Shown here: piece after piece, positions 41,270 to 49,117 of the stretch | How the letters are laid out: every line of letters starts with the position of its first letter | Numbering within the stretch: position 1 is the stretch's first letter | NCBI GenBank assembly: GCA_958296445.1 | Contig: OY282565.1 | Span: 3,805,570-3,869,569 of the forward strand | Reading direction: 5' to 3' | From: an uncultured Dehalococcoidia bacterium | GTDB taxonomy: Bacteria > Chloroflexota > Dehalococcoidia > Lucifugimonadales > UBA3495 | DNA: 64,000 bases | Program-made: the position numbers and the translations under genes | Notes under the pieces: model-generated | The model's input: only the letters and a program-made list of their open reading frames with translations | Told to the model about the DNA's origin: nothing | Database searches by the model: none

Positions 41270-41402
41270 CTCCGTCGGGAGTTGCGGAATAGGGTTTGTA
41301 GTAGGCGGCGGTGCGCCCGGCGTCGCGCAGGCGCGACAGCAGGGCGTAGACTAGGCTGGTTTTGCTGGTGGCGGCTGGGCCGGTTATCAGGATGGTAGAC
41401 AT
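41270..41402 (-). pseudogene. Duplicated 5' fragment of the P-loop/DRTGG gene
   Basis: Codes MSTILITGPAATSKTSLVYA and LLSRLRDAGRTAAYYKPYSA, nearly the same as the first 40 codons of the gene at 39502-40452, including GTAGTAGGCGGCGGTGCGCC and GCGTCGCGCAGGCGCGACAG at DNA level. It then runs out of homology. It begins one base after the stop of DxGDF paralogue 2, just as the intact gene begins after paralogue 1, so a [DxGDF gene + start of P-loop gene] unit has been duplicated or inserted. Confidence 0.85.
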
Positions 41403-41403
41403 A

Positions 41404-42168
41404 TCAGATTGGCACCACCGTGAAATGTCCTTGTTTTCTCCATTGGCTTTTCTTAAAGGCTTCCAGCCGTTCTTCAATCTTGCCTTTATGGTTTTTGGTT
41501 CTTGCCACTATGAAAAAAGCTCGGGTAGGTGCCCGGTTCCACCGCAATGCCCATAACCCATTTGGCCTTAGCTCCTGAATCAAGCACCTTGAAATAGCGT
41601 CAATTCTCTCTATTTCTGTCTTGTTACCTTGGCCTAAGTGATGGTAAATGATAAGACTTTTCTTTTCCTTTAAAAAACACTTAAGCTCCCATAAATGAAC
41701 GTATTTCCGCCTTGATACCCTAATAAGATCGATGCCATTATCAGGGTTGATAAATACAATATCAGTGTTCTTCCCGATTTTCTCGATAGCACCTTTTAGC
41801 CAATCTTTGCGCTTGCCATCAAGTAGGGCAACATCGTAGTATCGCTCATCAACAGGCAAGAGAAGCTTAGCTCTGTCTGGGTCGATTTTGAGTTTGGTTC
41901 CGCACATTAGACTCTCACCTACCAGTTTTTGAAGAGTGTCATAGAGATATGGATCGCATACCCGGTACTTTGAGTTGTTGTACTTTGAAACTTTAAGATA
42001 TTCGATCCGGTTTCCGTGGTTTTTTAAATTCGTATTGATTGGGTTATTAAAGTACTCGACAACACCCAGCTTTAGCCCGTCTACCGGCTTTTCTGGTGTG
42101 CCACATAGTGCACGCAAAATCCCGTGGTTGGCAAAGTCTCCGATGTCGGCGACAAAACTGTCTTGCAT
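41404..42168 (-). CDS. Conserved hypothetical protein (DxGDF family), paralogue 2
   Basis: 254 residues starting MQDSFVADIGDFANHGILRA after an AGGAGA site. It aligns along its length with paralogue 1: GVVEYFNNP, YRVCDPYLYDTLQKLVGESL, TDIVFINPDNGIDLIRVSRR (Asn instead of Asp at the first position of DPDNG) and SLIIYHHLGQGNKTEIERID. Less GC-rich than its neighbours, which suits horizontal origin. Identity to paralogue 1 looks moderate, so the two are not a recent tandem copy even though the flanking P-loop fragment is. Confidence 0.7.
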   Translation of the reverse strand: MQDSFVADIGDFANHGILRALCGTPEKPVDGLKLGVVEYFNNPINTNLKNHGNRIEYLKVSKYNNSKYRVCDPYLYDTLQKLVGESLMCGTKLKIDPDRAKLLLPVDERYYDVALLDGKRKDWLKGAIEKIGKNTDIVFINPDNGIDLIRVSRRKYVHLWELKCFLKEKKSLIIYHHLGQGNKTEIERIDAISRCLIQELRPNGLWALRWNRAPTRAFFIVARTKNHKGKIEERLEAFKKSQWRKQGHFTVVPI

Positions 42169-42196
42169 GACACGTCTCCTCTGTTTGCTGGCTACC

Positions 42197-42868
42197 TTAG
42201 ACTCCCACGTCTAGGTACTCGATGTTTTCTGGGTCGAAGCCGTTGGGGAATTGGGTGGTGGTGTCCCATTTGGCTAGGGTGAAGTCGGAGCGGTGTAGGC
42301 TGGCTTGGGTGAAGTTGGCGCCGGTTAGGTTGGCGGCGATCCACATTGAGTCGCGGATCATTGCGCGGGTGAAGTCGGCGCCTTGCATACTACATCGGGA
42401 GAGGTCAGCGCCGTTCATATTGGTGGATACGAACAGGGCGTCGGCTAGGTTGGCGTTGCGCAGGTCGGCTTCAATCATATTGGACTGGCTGAAGTCGGCT
42501 TGTTGCAGGTTGGCGGCGATGAGGGTTAGCCGGTTCATTCGGCAGTGGCGGGCGACTGCGTTGGTGAGGTTGGCGCCTTTTAGGTCGGCCCAGAACAGGT
42601 TTACGCTGGTCAGGTTGGCCGAGGACAGGTTGGCGCCGGAACCGGCGGCGCGGCCCAAGTCGGCCCGCTCTAGGTTCGCGCCGGACAGGTTGGCCCCGGA
42701 CAGGCTGGCCCGGGGCATATAGGCCCCGGACAAGTCGGCGCCGGCCAGGTTGACGCCGCGCAGGTCGGCGTTGTGCAGATCCAGGGTTGCGCCGGGGTTG
42801 TCGTTGCGCCATTGGGCCACGGCGGCGGCCCCGGCCTGCGCTATTGCTAGGTGTTGCTGATTAGCCAC
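42197..42868 (-). CDS. Pentapeptide-repeat protein
   Basis: About 223 residues from a GTG at 42868 (reads M/V-ANQQHLAIAQAGAAAVAQ). After an N-terminal helix come more than 20 A(D/N)LxX-type pentapeptides (ADLSGAYMPRASLSGANLSG, ANLTSVNLFWADLKGANLTN), forming a right-handed quadrilateral beta helix, and a short tail (DPENIEYLDVGV). Such proteins can mimic DNA (gyrase protection) or act as scaffolds; this one gives no specific hint. The longer upstream frame has unlikely composition. Confidence 0.85.
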   Translation of the reverse strand: MANQQHLAIAQAGAAAVAQWRNDNPGATLDLHNADLRGVNLAGADLSGAYMPRASLSGANLSGANLERADLGRAAGSGANLSSANLTSVNLFWADLKGANLTNAVARHCRMNRLTLIAANLQQADFSQSNMIEADLRNANLADALFVSTNMNGADLSRCSMQGADFTRAMIRDSMWIAANLTGANFTQASLHRSDFTLAKWDTTTQFPNGFDPENIEYLDVGV

Positions 42869-42900
42869 TGCGGTACTCGCTGGAAAGGGTTGGGGGATGG

Positions 42901-43185
42901 TTAGGCGTCTTCCAAGTCGAACAGCTTTTCTGCGATGGTCATTTTGAGTTGGTTGACCTTGCCGAGGTCGGGAAAGCCGCCGTCCGTCTTGCGGTCGAAT
43001 ATCTTGTCGCCGTCTAGGTAGACTTCGAGGCGGCCCCGGTCGGAGGGGGTCATCTTGACGGCGACATCGCCGGGGGCGTCGGACTTGAAGAACTCCATCG
43101 CCAGCCACGTGGCGACCGGGAAGTAGCCTCAAGCGACGCAGTAAACGATTTCCGCTTCTACTTTGCCGTGTTGGGAGCCTGGCAT
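42901..43185 (-). CDS. SelW-like (Rdx family) selenoprotein with in-frame UGA
   Basis: From ATG 43185 the frame reads MPGSQHGKVEAEIVYCVA, then TGA (43129-43131), then GYFPVATWLAMEFFKSDAPG and VYLDGDKIFDRKTDGGFPDL before a normal stop. The TGA falls exactly at the last position of the CxxU redox motif of SelW/SelT/SelH (Rdx) proteins, and the GxFPDL segment is also family-typical. A SECIS-like hairpin follows the TGA. Total length is 94 codons, normal for the family. It acts as a small thioredoxin-fold oxidoreductase. SelA/SelB/SelC are not in the window. Confidence 0.85.
43098..43115 (-). promoter_or_regulatory. SECIS-like hairpin of the selenoprotein gene
   Basis: On the minus strand TCGCCA-CGTGGC-TGGCGA, a perfect six-pair stem with a six-base loop whose second base is G. 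The loop begins 19 bases after the UGA. Bacterial SECIS elements have a G in the first two loop bases and lie about 16-37 bases from the UGA, so position and loop agree. Confidence 0.65.
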
Positions 43186-43212
43186 ATCTCTTCTCTCTTG
43201 TTTGTTTTGATT

Positions 43213-43488
43213 TCAGTCCTGTTGATTTAGCTGGCGGAAAAAGGCGTCAATATCTTCTTCAGAAATGCCCTTGCTCCGCATAAACTCTTTGGAGGCTTCC
43301 CGCTCCAAAGCCCTGGCTCTGGCCGCCTTTTCAGCCTCTATCTTGGTGACAGCCTCGGCGGTTCTCTGCGCGGCGGCCTCTACTGCTGGCTGGACAACGG
43401 CGTCTACGGCTGCGTCTACTAGCCGGTCGGCCCGCTTCTTGGCCGCGTTCCTTATGCCTTCTTCGATGCCTGCCGTTATTATGCTCAT
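43213..43488 (-). CDS. Small helical (coiled-coil) protein
   Basis: 91 residues starting MSIITAGIEEGIRNAAKKRA. Almost wholly helical and rich in Ala, Glu, Arg and Lys (AAQRTAEAVTKIEAEKAARA), ending in an acidic segment GISEEDIDAFFRQLNQQD. No family is recognised. It lies 27 bases upstream of the selenoprotein gene in the same direction and may be cotranscribed with it. Confidence 0.55.
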   Translation of the reverse strand: MSIITAGIEEGIRNAAKKRADRLVDAAVDAVVQPAVEAAAQRTAEAVTKIEAEKAARARALEREASKEFMRSKGISEEDIDAFFRQLNQQD

Positions 43489-43554
43489 AAGTCACCTCTC
43501 TTTCAGAAAGGCTATCAGCCGCCCGGCCCAGTAAAGCAGCGAGAATGCGGGGCG

Positions 43555-43986
43555 CTAGTTGATTACTGCGGCGCCGGTGCCTATGGCGGTTTGGTGGCCG
43601 TTTTGGTTTTGGCAGATTAGGTTTACGGTTACGCGGGCGCCGTTGGCGTCGGGTTCTTGGCCGGCTACTTGGCCGGTTACGGTGATGGTGTCGCCGCCTT
43701 TTACCGGGCGCAGGAATTTGAGGTTGACGCTGCCGGTGTGGTTGAAGACTTCGGGGCCGAAGAAGCGGCGCAGGCTTTCGGAGGCGAAGGCCACCGACAT
43801 ACGCCCGGAGGCGATGGGGTAGGTGGTGCCTAGGCGCTGGCGGGCCAGTTCGGGGTTGTTGTGGATGTTCTGGCGGTCTAGGATGCCGCAGTTCTCAAAT
43901 TGTTCGATGGTTTCTTGGGTCACGCTTTTGGTGACCGACGGTATCTGCTGGCCGGGTTTGATGTTTTCTATGCCTGCGGATGCCAT
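43555..43986 (-). CDS. MaoC-like hotdog-fold dehydratase
   Basis: 143 residues. A MaoC/hydratase-2 type hotdog: QRLGTTYPIASGRMSVAFAS, VFNHTGSVNLKFLRPVKGGD (the FLRPVKxGDT strand is diagnostic) and VTVNLICQNQNGHQTAIGTG. The usual D/N-H catalytic pair is not obvious; the segment RQNIHNNPELARQ may stand in for it. It overlaps the adjacent hotdog gene by 19 bases, and the two probably form a heterodimer acting on enoyl-CoA or hydroxyacyl-ACP esters. Confidence 0.8.
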   Translation of the reverse strand: MASAGIENIKPGQQIPSVTKSVTQETIEQFENCGILDRQNIHNNPELARQRLGTTYPIASGRMSVAFASESLRRFFGPEVFNHTGSVNLKFLRPVKGGDTITVTGQVAGQEPDANGARVTVNLICQNQNGHQTAIGTGAAVIN

Positions 43987-44393
43987 TTCTTGCCCACCTC
44001 GTCCGGCTTTTTCATTTGGTAGGTTCGCAGTTTTTCCAGCAGCCGCCCGTCTTCGTCGTGGGCGGTGGCTTCGATGACCATATAGGGCTTGTCGCGGCGC
44101 AGGTATTTGTCGGCGATGCGTCCGGTTACGCGGATCTTTTTGCCGGGGATGGGCGGGTTGAAGAATTCGACTTCGTTGCCCGCGTTGACGCCGCCGGTGT
44201 TGTCTTCGTAGACCATAGCAAAGGCGGTGGCGTCGTGCTTCACCGCGAGGGTGGGAAACACGGCGTCCGGGTCGTTGATGGAGGCCCGGAAGTTGTCCAG
44301 CATTTCTTGGGTAAGGGTGTATTCGTAGGAACCCAGTTCCTCGCCGATTTCTATTTGGTCGTAGTCGAAAATTTTTGCTTCGGAATCGGGCAT
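43968..44393 (-). CDS. MaoC N-terminal-type hotdog protein
   Basis: 141 residues starting MPDSEAKIFDYDQIEIGEEL. It matches the N-terminal dehydratase half of two-subunit hydratases: SYEYTLTQEMLDNFRASIND, NEVEFFNPPIPGKKIRVTGR and PYMVIEATAHDEDGRLLEKL. It lacks the catalytic motif, as expected for the non-catalytic partner of HadAB/HadBC-like heterodimers. Overlaps its partner gene. Confidence 0.8.
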   Translation of the reverse strand: MPDSEAKIFDYDQIEIGEELGSYEYTLTQEMLDNFRASINDPDAVFPTLAVKHDATAFAMVYEDNTGGVNAGNEVEFFNPPIPGKKIRVTGRIADKYLRRDKPYMVIEATAHDEDGRLLEKLRTYQMKKPDEVGKKWHPQA

Positions 44394-44515
44394 TTCCCGC
44401 TCCTTTACCGGCGCCGTTCCCGGGGTGGTTGGGGTGGGGGCGCGGTTAGTTGATATACCATACTTTCTTTGCCCTGTGGCGTCAACGCCGGGTTGCGCCC
44501 GTTGTGGCGGTGCGG

Positions 44516-44524
44516 TGCTATAAT
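44516..44524 (+). promoter_or_regulatory. Extended -10 promoter
   Basis: TGCTATAAT, a consensus TATAAT with an upstream TGn, 63 bases before the ATG at 44587. It is likely to drive the three-gene run ending with recF. A clear -35 is not seen at ideal spacing. Confidence 0.55.
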
Positions 44525-44586
44525 TGCCTACGCCGCTGCGGGGCGGCGGCTGGAGTTTAACGCAACCGGATGGGTGACGGCTGACG

Positions 44587-45378
44587 ATGGACCTTTACTT
44601 TGACCGCGGAGACCATAACAGTCCGGCAGGGCACGCGCTGCTGTATTTCAAGGTGGATACGGAACCGGATAGGGTCTATGCCAGCTATGTGGTGACGCTG
44701 CCCATCAAGGCTGACCTTACCAAATATGTGCCGCCCTTCTTGGCGTCGCATTTGGGCGGGCTGCCGCTCAATGACCTGTCGGCTTTCGCGATGCCGCCGG
44801 TGCCGGAGCCGGTGGACGGGTATGAGCGGCTGGAGCGGCTGAGCCGGCAGCGGGGCGATGATTTGGTGTATGGCGGCAGCGTGTTTTCCTTTGACTTGCC
44901 CCGGCTGATGGAGGCGGTGTCGGATGCGGTGAGCAGCTATGCCGAGCTTTACACTGCGTCGGGCAAGACCGCGGCGCCGGCCGGCGACTTGGCCGAGGCG
45001 GAGGGCAGCCTGCCCGCGCCGGCCGAACCGGGAGATGCGCTGGACGCTTCGTTCAACGTGAATGATGTGCTGTTCAGCTTTATGAGCGAGGGGGATAAGC
45101 TGAGCGAGCTTTCGCGGCTGCTGGGCCAGTTGCGCTTCGCGGTGGAGGGGGCGGACCGGGCCGCCGCCGACGAGGTGGGCGAGGAGATAACGGCCCTGGC
45201 CCGCCACTTGCCCGAGGAGTTCCAAGTGTCCAACCTGCTGGCGGTGGCCCGCGATACCTCGGAGCGGAGTTCGGAGCTGGCGAAGCTCTACCTCGACCGC
45301 TGCTTCCGGCTGTCCGCGGGGGACACGGGGCAGGCCGCCGAGCTGGAGCGGCAGATTCGCCGCTTGCAGGGGGAGTAG
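44587..45378 (+). CDS. Hypothetical protein upstream of recF
   Basis: 263 residues starting MDLYFDRGDHNSPAGHALLY. The N-terminal 90 residues are a beta-rich domain (VYASYVVTLPIKADLTKYVP). A long helical region follows (DVLFSFMSEGDKLSELSRLL, then EVGEEITALARHLPEEFQVS and SELAKLYLDRCFRLSAG). No catalytic motif is visible. The family was not recognised. Its position two genes upstream of recF on the same strand suggests a shared transcript. Confidence 0.6.
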   Translation: MDLYFDRGDHNSPAGHALLYFKVDTEPDRVYASYVVTLPIKADLTKYVPPFLASHLGGLPLNDLSAFAMPPVPEPVDGYERLERLSRQRGDDLVYGGSVFSFDLPRLMEAVSDAVSSYAELYTASGKTAAPAGDLAEAEGSLPAPAEPGDALDASFNVNDVLFSFMSEGDKLSELSRLLGQLRFAVEGADRAAADEVGEEITALARHLPEEFQVSNLLAVARDTSERSSELAKLYLDRCFRLSAGDTGQAAELERQIRRLQGE

Positions 45379-45403
45379 GGAGTTTGGAATGTTGAGGCGG
45401 TGA

Positions 45404-45907
45404 ATGGACACTTCGATAATCCTTTTGGACATACCGCAGGGCGTGGTCACCTTTGGATCTGCCGTCTTGGTGGCCCTGATAGCGTTCATAGCGACGCTGG
45501 CTGTCGTTTTGTTTCGCTTCGCGATCTCGGTTCATGGCCGTTTGAAAGCTCTGGAAACCGTTGCGACAAATCTGGTAGGAGCTTCTGCCCCAAGCCGACT
45601 GGCTACCGGGGAAGCCCGAATGGAAATCCTTTGGGAACAATATCTATACGAAGGGATACCGAATCTGAGAAGAAGAGTGGGGCCACCGGGGAATCCTATG
45701 TTGCAAGAACGCTGGGATGAGCTGATTACCAAGCTGGAGCGGCACGAACTCCCGGACGTTGAGGCCGAGGAGTTGCTGGCCGCTTTCCTTGAGCGGCGAG
45801 AGCAAGCTAGGGAAGAGGATGATGTCGTAACAATGCTACTCCTGGGCCCCGGCATCGTATTGACCAAGTGGCAGCTCAAGGAAAGGGAACTCAGGGAAAG
45901 TAAGTAG
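45404..45907 (+). CDS. Membrane-anchored small protein upstream of recF
   Basis: 167 residues. One N-terminal membrane segment (GSAVLVALIAFIATLAVVLF), then a cytoplasmic helical part rich in Arg and Glu (RWDELITKLERHELPDVEAE, AAFLERREQAREEDDVVTML). It ends directly before recF, its TAG being contiguous with the recF GTG. Function unknown. Confidence 0.65.
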   Translation: MDTSIILLDIPQGVVTFGSAVLVALIAFIATLAVVLFRFAISVHGRLKALETVATNLVGASAPSRLATGEARMEILWEQYLYEGIPNLRRRVGPPGNPMLQERWDELITKLERHELPDVEAEELLAAFLERREQAREEDDVVTMLLLGPGIVLTKWQLKERELRESK

Positions 45908-47104
45908 GTGCGCCTTTCCCGCCTTCGGTTGAGCAACTTTCGGAATCTGGTCGAGCTGGACTTGGAGCTGCCGTTGGGCGTTTCGGTCTATTTCGGGCAG
46001 AATGCGCAGGGTAAGACGGCGCTGGTGGAGGCGGTGTATCTGCTTGCCATTGCCCGGTCTTTCCGGGCGGAGAACGAGCGCGAGCTGGTCAACTTCGAGG
46101 CGGCTAGGGCGGGCGGGATGGCTTTGGTTGAGGGGCTGGTGGAGGATGACGGCCCGGAGGTTTCCGGGAGTGTTGCCGCCGGGCGGCAGCGGGTCATCAT
46201 CGGCTACCGCGCCTCGCCATCCAACGCTGCCAGCGGGCCGGGCTACCGGGTTCATAAGGAGATACGGGTCAACCGGATGCGGCGCACTGCCGGGTCGCTG
46301 GTGGGTTTGGTTCACGCCGTTTTGTTCAGTGTGCTGGATATTGGGTTGGTGCAGGGGCCGCCGTCGGCCCGCCGCCGTTTCTTGGACATCCTTATTTCTC
46401 AGGCCGACCCGCTGTATTTGCAGGGGTTGCAACGCTACCAGCGGGTGCTTCAGCAGCGGAACCGGCTGCTGCGGCTGCGGCGGGAGGGCCGGGCCAGGCC
46501 GGACGAAATGGAGTTTTGGGACGATGAGCTGGTGCGGGAGGGGGCCTGGCTCACTTGGCGGCGGCACGAGGTTATGGGCGTTCTTGCGCCTGCTTGTGTC
46601 CGCCATCACCGGGATTTGGGCGAGCCGGGCGAGGCGCTGACGCTGCGCTACCGGCCCAGCGTCCCTTTGTCCGGTGACGCGGCGGGGATGGCGGCCAGCT
46701 ATTATGAGTCGCTGCGGGCCGTCGCGGGCCGGGAACGGGCTACGGCGGCGACGGCGGCCGGGCCGCACCGCGACGACTTTGCCATTGTCGTCAACGGGGT
46801 TGATATGGGGGCTTTCGCTTCGCGCGGGCAGGCCCGCACTTTGGCTTTGGCCCTGCGGCTGGCGGAGGCGGAAACGCTGTCGGCGGCCCGGGGCTCGGGG
46901 CCGTTGCTGTTGCTGGATGATGCGCTGTCGGAGATGGACGCCGTGCGCCGCCGCCGGGTGCTGGAAAAGGCGGCCCAATATCCTCAAGTGCTGATAACTA
47001 CTACCGACGCGGAACAGGTGTCGGGGTTTTTTGGCCGCCGGGCTTCTTATTTTCGGGTGAGCGGCGGGGGGATTGCGCCTTGCGCCCTTTTTGGGGGTGA
47101 TTAG
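45908..47104 (+). CDS. recF: DNA replication and repair protein RecF
   Basis: 398 residues from a GTG at 45908 (reads M-RLSRLRLSNFRNLVELDLE). SMC-like ATPase fold: Walker A FGQNAQGKTALVEAVYLLA, signature region AFASRGQARTLALALRLAEA and Walker B GPLLLLDDALSEMDAVRRR, with RGxPRRRFLD-type segment PPSARRRFLDILISQADPLY. RecF loads RecA at gaps with RecO and RecR. The usual dnaA-dnaN-recF-gyrB order is not present here; the flanks are an unknown membrane protein and an IS607 element. Confidence 0.93.
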   Translation: MRLSRLRLSNFRNLVELDLELPLGVSVYFGQNAQGKTALVEAVYLLAIARSFRAENERELVNFEAARAGGMALVEGLVEDDGPEVSGSVAAGRQRVIIGYRASPSNAASGPGYRVHKEIRVNRMRRTAGSLVGLVHAVLFSVLDIGLVQGPPSARRRFLDILISQADPLYLQGLQRYQRVLQQRNRLLRLRREGRARPDEMEFWDDELVREGAWLTWRRHEVMGVLAPACVRHHRDLGEPGEALTLRYRPSVPLSGDAAGMAASYYESLRAVAGRERATAATAAGPHRDDFAIVVNGVDMGAFASRGQARTLALALRLAEAETLSAARGSGPLLLLDDALSEMDAVRRRRVLEKAAQYPQVLITTTDAEQVSGFFGRRASYFRVSGGGIAPCALFGGD

Positions 47105-47156
47105 GCTGGGGCGGGATTCTCTCCTGGCGTGGGCCGGTTGGGCGGTTTTGGGATTG

Positions 47157-47185
47157 GCTGGGTTCCCGCCTTCGCGGGAATGACG
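47157..47185. repeat. REP palindrome (GGGTTCCCGCCTTCGCGGGAATGACGGG)
   Basis: One half of the CGTCATTCCCGCGAAAGCGGG family between recF and the IS607 element. The remainder of the 290-base gap is GC-rich with short GGCGCGGGTGTGGGGTCTATG-like direct repeats and no gene. Confidence 0.7.
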
Positions 47186-47394
47186 GGGGTTTGGGTGGGG
47201 GTTGCGTGGATTGCGCGTAGGTGGCGGGCTATGGCGCGGGTGTGGGGGTCTATGGCGCGGGTGCGTTGGGGGCGTTTGCGGGGGATGATGCCGAAGGGGG
47301 GTTCGGGTTGCGGTTGTCGTTTAGGCGCGGGTTGATTCACAAACGCTAACGAAGGTGCTACAATGGGCGGAATATCCTGAAGTGGGGGCGCGGC

Positions 47395-48000
47395 GTGGTA
47401 TACATACCGGGCCGGAAAGCGGCCGCCCAGCTTGGCCTGCACCAGAATACCTTGAGGCGATACGCAGATGAGGGCAGAATCCCGTCAATCAAAACAGCGT
47501 CCGGGCAACGCCGGTACGATGTTGACGCCTACATCCGGGAATCAACCGACGCTACCCTTGTCTGCTACTGCCGGGTCAGTAGCTCCAAGCAGCGGGAAGA
47601 CCTGCAACGCCAGGTTGAGTTTATGCGGGGGAGATACCCCGACGCCGACATCATCACCGACACCGGCGGCGGGCTTAACTGGCGTCGCAAGGGACTTGTC
47701 GCCTTACTGGAGCGACTTCACCGAGGAGATAAACTCCGCGTTGTGGTTGCCCACCGCGACCGGCTCGCCCGATTCGGATTCGAGCTTATCCAATGGCTCG
47801 TTGAGCGCAACGGCGGGCAAATCGTGGTTCTCGGCAACCGAGAGTACAGCCCCGAACAGGAACTCACCGAGGATATTCTCGCCATCCTGCACACTTTCAG
47901 TTGCAGGCTGCACGGACTCCGCCGCTACAAAGACGCAATCAAGGCGGATTCGGGCCTATCCGACACTGGAACAACGCCGGATTCTACGCCTATGGTTTGA
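47395..48000 (+). CDS. IS607-type serine recombinase (TnpA)
   Basis: 201 residues from a GTG at 47395. An N-terminal MerR-like helix-turn-helix (GRKAAAQLGLHQNTLRRYAD, DEGRIPSIKTASGQRRYDVD) is followed by a serine resolvase catalytic domain: VCYCRVSSSKQREDLQRQ with the nucleophilic Ser, and VVAHRDRLARFGFELIQWL with the conserved Arg residues. This DNA-binding-first order distinguishes IS607 from other serine recombinases. The frame is intact. Confidence 0.92.
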   Translation: MVYIPGRKAAAQLGLHQNTLRRYADEGRIPSIKTASGQRRYDVDAYIRESTDATLVCYCRVSSSKQREDLQRQVEFMRGRYPDADIITDTGGGLNWRRKGLVALLERLHRGDKLRVVVAHRDRLARFGFELIQWLVERNGGQIVVLGNREYSPEQELTEDILAILHTFSCRLHGLRRYKDAIKADSGLSDTGTTPDSTPMV

Positions 48001-49117
48001 CGCCGCCCGCTGGTGCTACAACGAAACCATAGCCAGACTGAAGCGCACGGGCGAAGCCGCCAACTGGAAAAGAATCAAGACCGACATCATCCACGCCGTC
48101 CCCGACCGGCTGAAAGCCGCGCCGTACCAGATTCGCAGCTTCGGGGTGCGCGACGCCTGCAAGGCGATGAGTGCCGTCAAGCGATTCAACCGGGAACTGG
48201 CCCAAGACAAAAAGCGCGGCCTGCGCCTTGGGGATGGTTGGGCCGAAGCGAACTTCCGTAGCCGGAAAGCCCCCCGGCAAGGCTGCTTTATCCCCGGCAG
48301 TGCCGTATCCGAACAGGGCGCATACCGCACGATTTTAGGAAAACTACGGCTGGCCGAACCTATCCCCGCCGCTCACGGCGACAGCCGCCTAACCCTGCAC
48401 AACGGGCAATACCACTTGGCGGCGACCTATCCGGTGCAACGGCGCGTTACCGAGACCCAAGGGCGCGTCGTTGCGCTGGACCCGGGAATCCGCAACTTCC
48501 TGACGTTCTTTTCGGAAACATCGGCAGGCCACATCGGGCAAGGCGACTTCGGGCGCATCCAACGCCTTTGCGCTCACCTGGACAATCTGCTATCCCGCGC
48601 CAAGCTGGAAAAGCTGCGGTTCCGCAAGCGCAACCTCTACGCCGCCGCCGACCGTATGCGCGTCCGCATCGGGAATCTGGTTGATGAGCTGCACCACCAA
48701 GCCGCCCGCTGGCTGGTGGACAACTTTGACCTGATTCTGATTCCGGCCTTTGAGACCTCGGATATGGCGCGGCGAGGGGCGCGAAAGCTACGCGCCAAAT
48801 CCGTGCGTTCAATGCTCACCTTTGCCCATTTCCGCTTCAGGCAATTCTTGGCTTGGAAAGCGTGGCAGGCCGGAAAGCAGGTTCTGGTGGTCAACGAAGC
48901 CTATACCAGCAAGACGTGCAGCTGGAGCGGCGAAATCATCGCCAATCTGGGCGGGCGTCGCGTGATACGGGGCGCGGACGGCGTGGAGCTTGACCGGGAT
49001 ATAAATGGCGCCCGTGGGATATTCCTGCGGGCTTTGGGAGATATACCCTCTCTGCGTCGGCACTGGCAGGGATGCATCGGCGACAGCCGCCAACTGGCAA
49101 CAGTCGGCGTTTGTTAG
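47927..49117 (+). CDS. TnpB (IS607 type), zinc-ribbon cysteines lost, start codon unclear
   Basis: TnpB homology runs from about 47927 (RRIRAYPTLEQRRILRLWFD) to 49117. RuvC residues are kept: VVALDPGIRNFLTFF (Asp), LILIPAFETSDMARRGAR (Glu) and LDRDINGARGIFLRAL (Asp). The zinc ribbon between them is degenerate: SKTCSWSGEI has only the first Cys, and RVIRGADGVELDRD lacks the second pair. The frame is open upstream to 47468, but that part is antisense-like composition overlapping tnpA, and no ATG or GTG lies at the homology start. TnpB is an RNA-guided DNA nuclease; activity here is uncertain. Confidence 0.8.
   Translation, partial: TKTQSRRIRAYPTLEQRRILRLWFDAARWCYNETIARLKRTGEAANWKRIKTDIIHAVPDRLKAAPYQIRSFGVRDACKAMSAVKRFNRELAQDKKRGLRLGDGWAEANFRSRKAPRQGCFIPGSAVSEQGAYRTILGKLRLAEPIPAAHGDSRLTLHNGQYHLAATYPVQRRVTETQGRVVALDPGIRNFLTFFSETSAGHIGQGDFGRIQRLCAHLDNLLSRAKLEKLRFRKRNLYAAADRMRVRIGNLVDELHHQAARWLVDNFDLILIPAFETSDMARRGARKLRAKSVRSMLTFAHFRFRQFLAWKAWQAGKQVLVVNEAYTSKTCSWSGEIIANLGGRRVIRGADGVELDRDINGARGIFLRALGDIPSLRRHWQGCIGDSRQLATVGVC

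Larger units (their letters stand above)
47395..49117 (+). mobile_element. IS607-family element (serine recombinase plus TnpB)
   Basis: A MerR-type serine recombinase gene is followed, overlapping, by a TnpB gene: the standard IS607 order. IS607 elements lack terminal inverted repeats, so exact ends cannot be read; the left end lies in 47105-47394 and the right end after 49117. The omega-RNA guide of TnpB would be expected near the 3' end of tnpB. Confidence 0.85.

Noticed and set aside
42901..43185. UGA read as tryptophan (alternative genetic code) instead of selenocysteine
   Set aside because: Many genes here (recQ fusion, trpG, the hotdog genes) end at TGA with overlapping downstream starts, so UGA is a normal stop; the single readthrough UGA sits at a CxxU motif with a hairpin after it.
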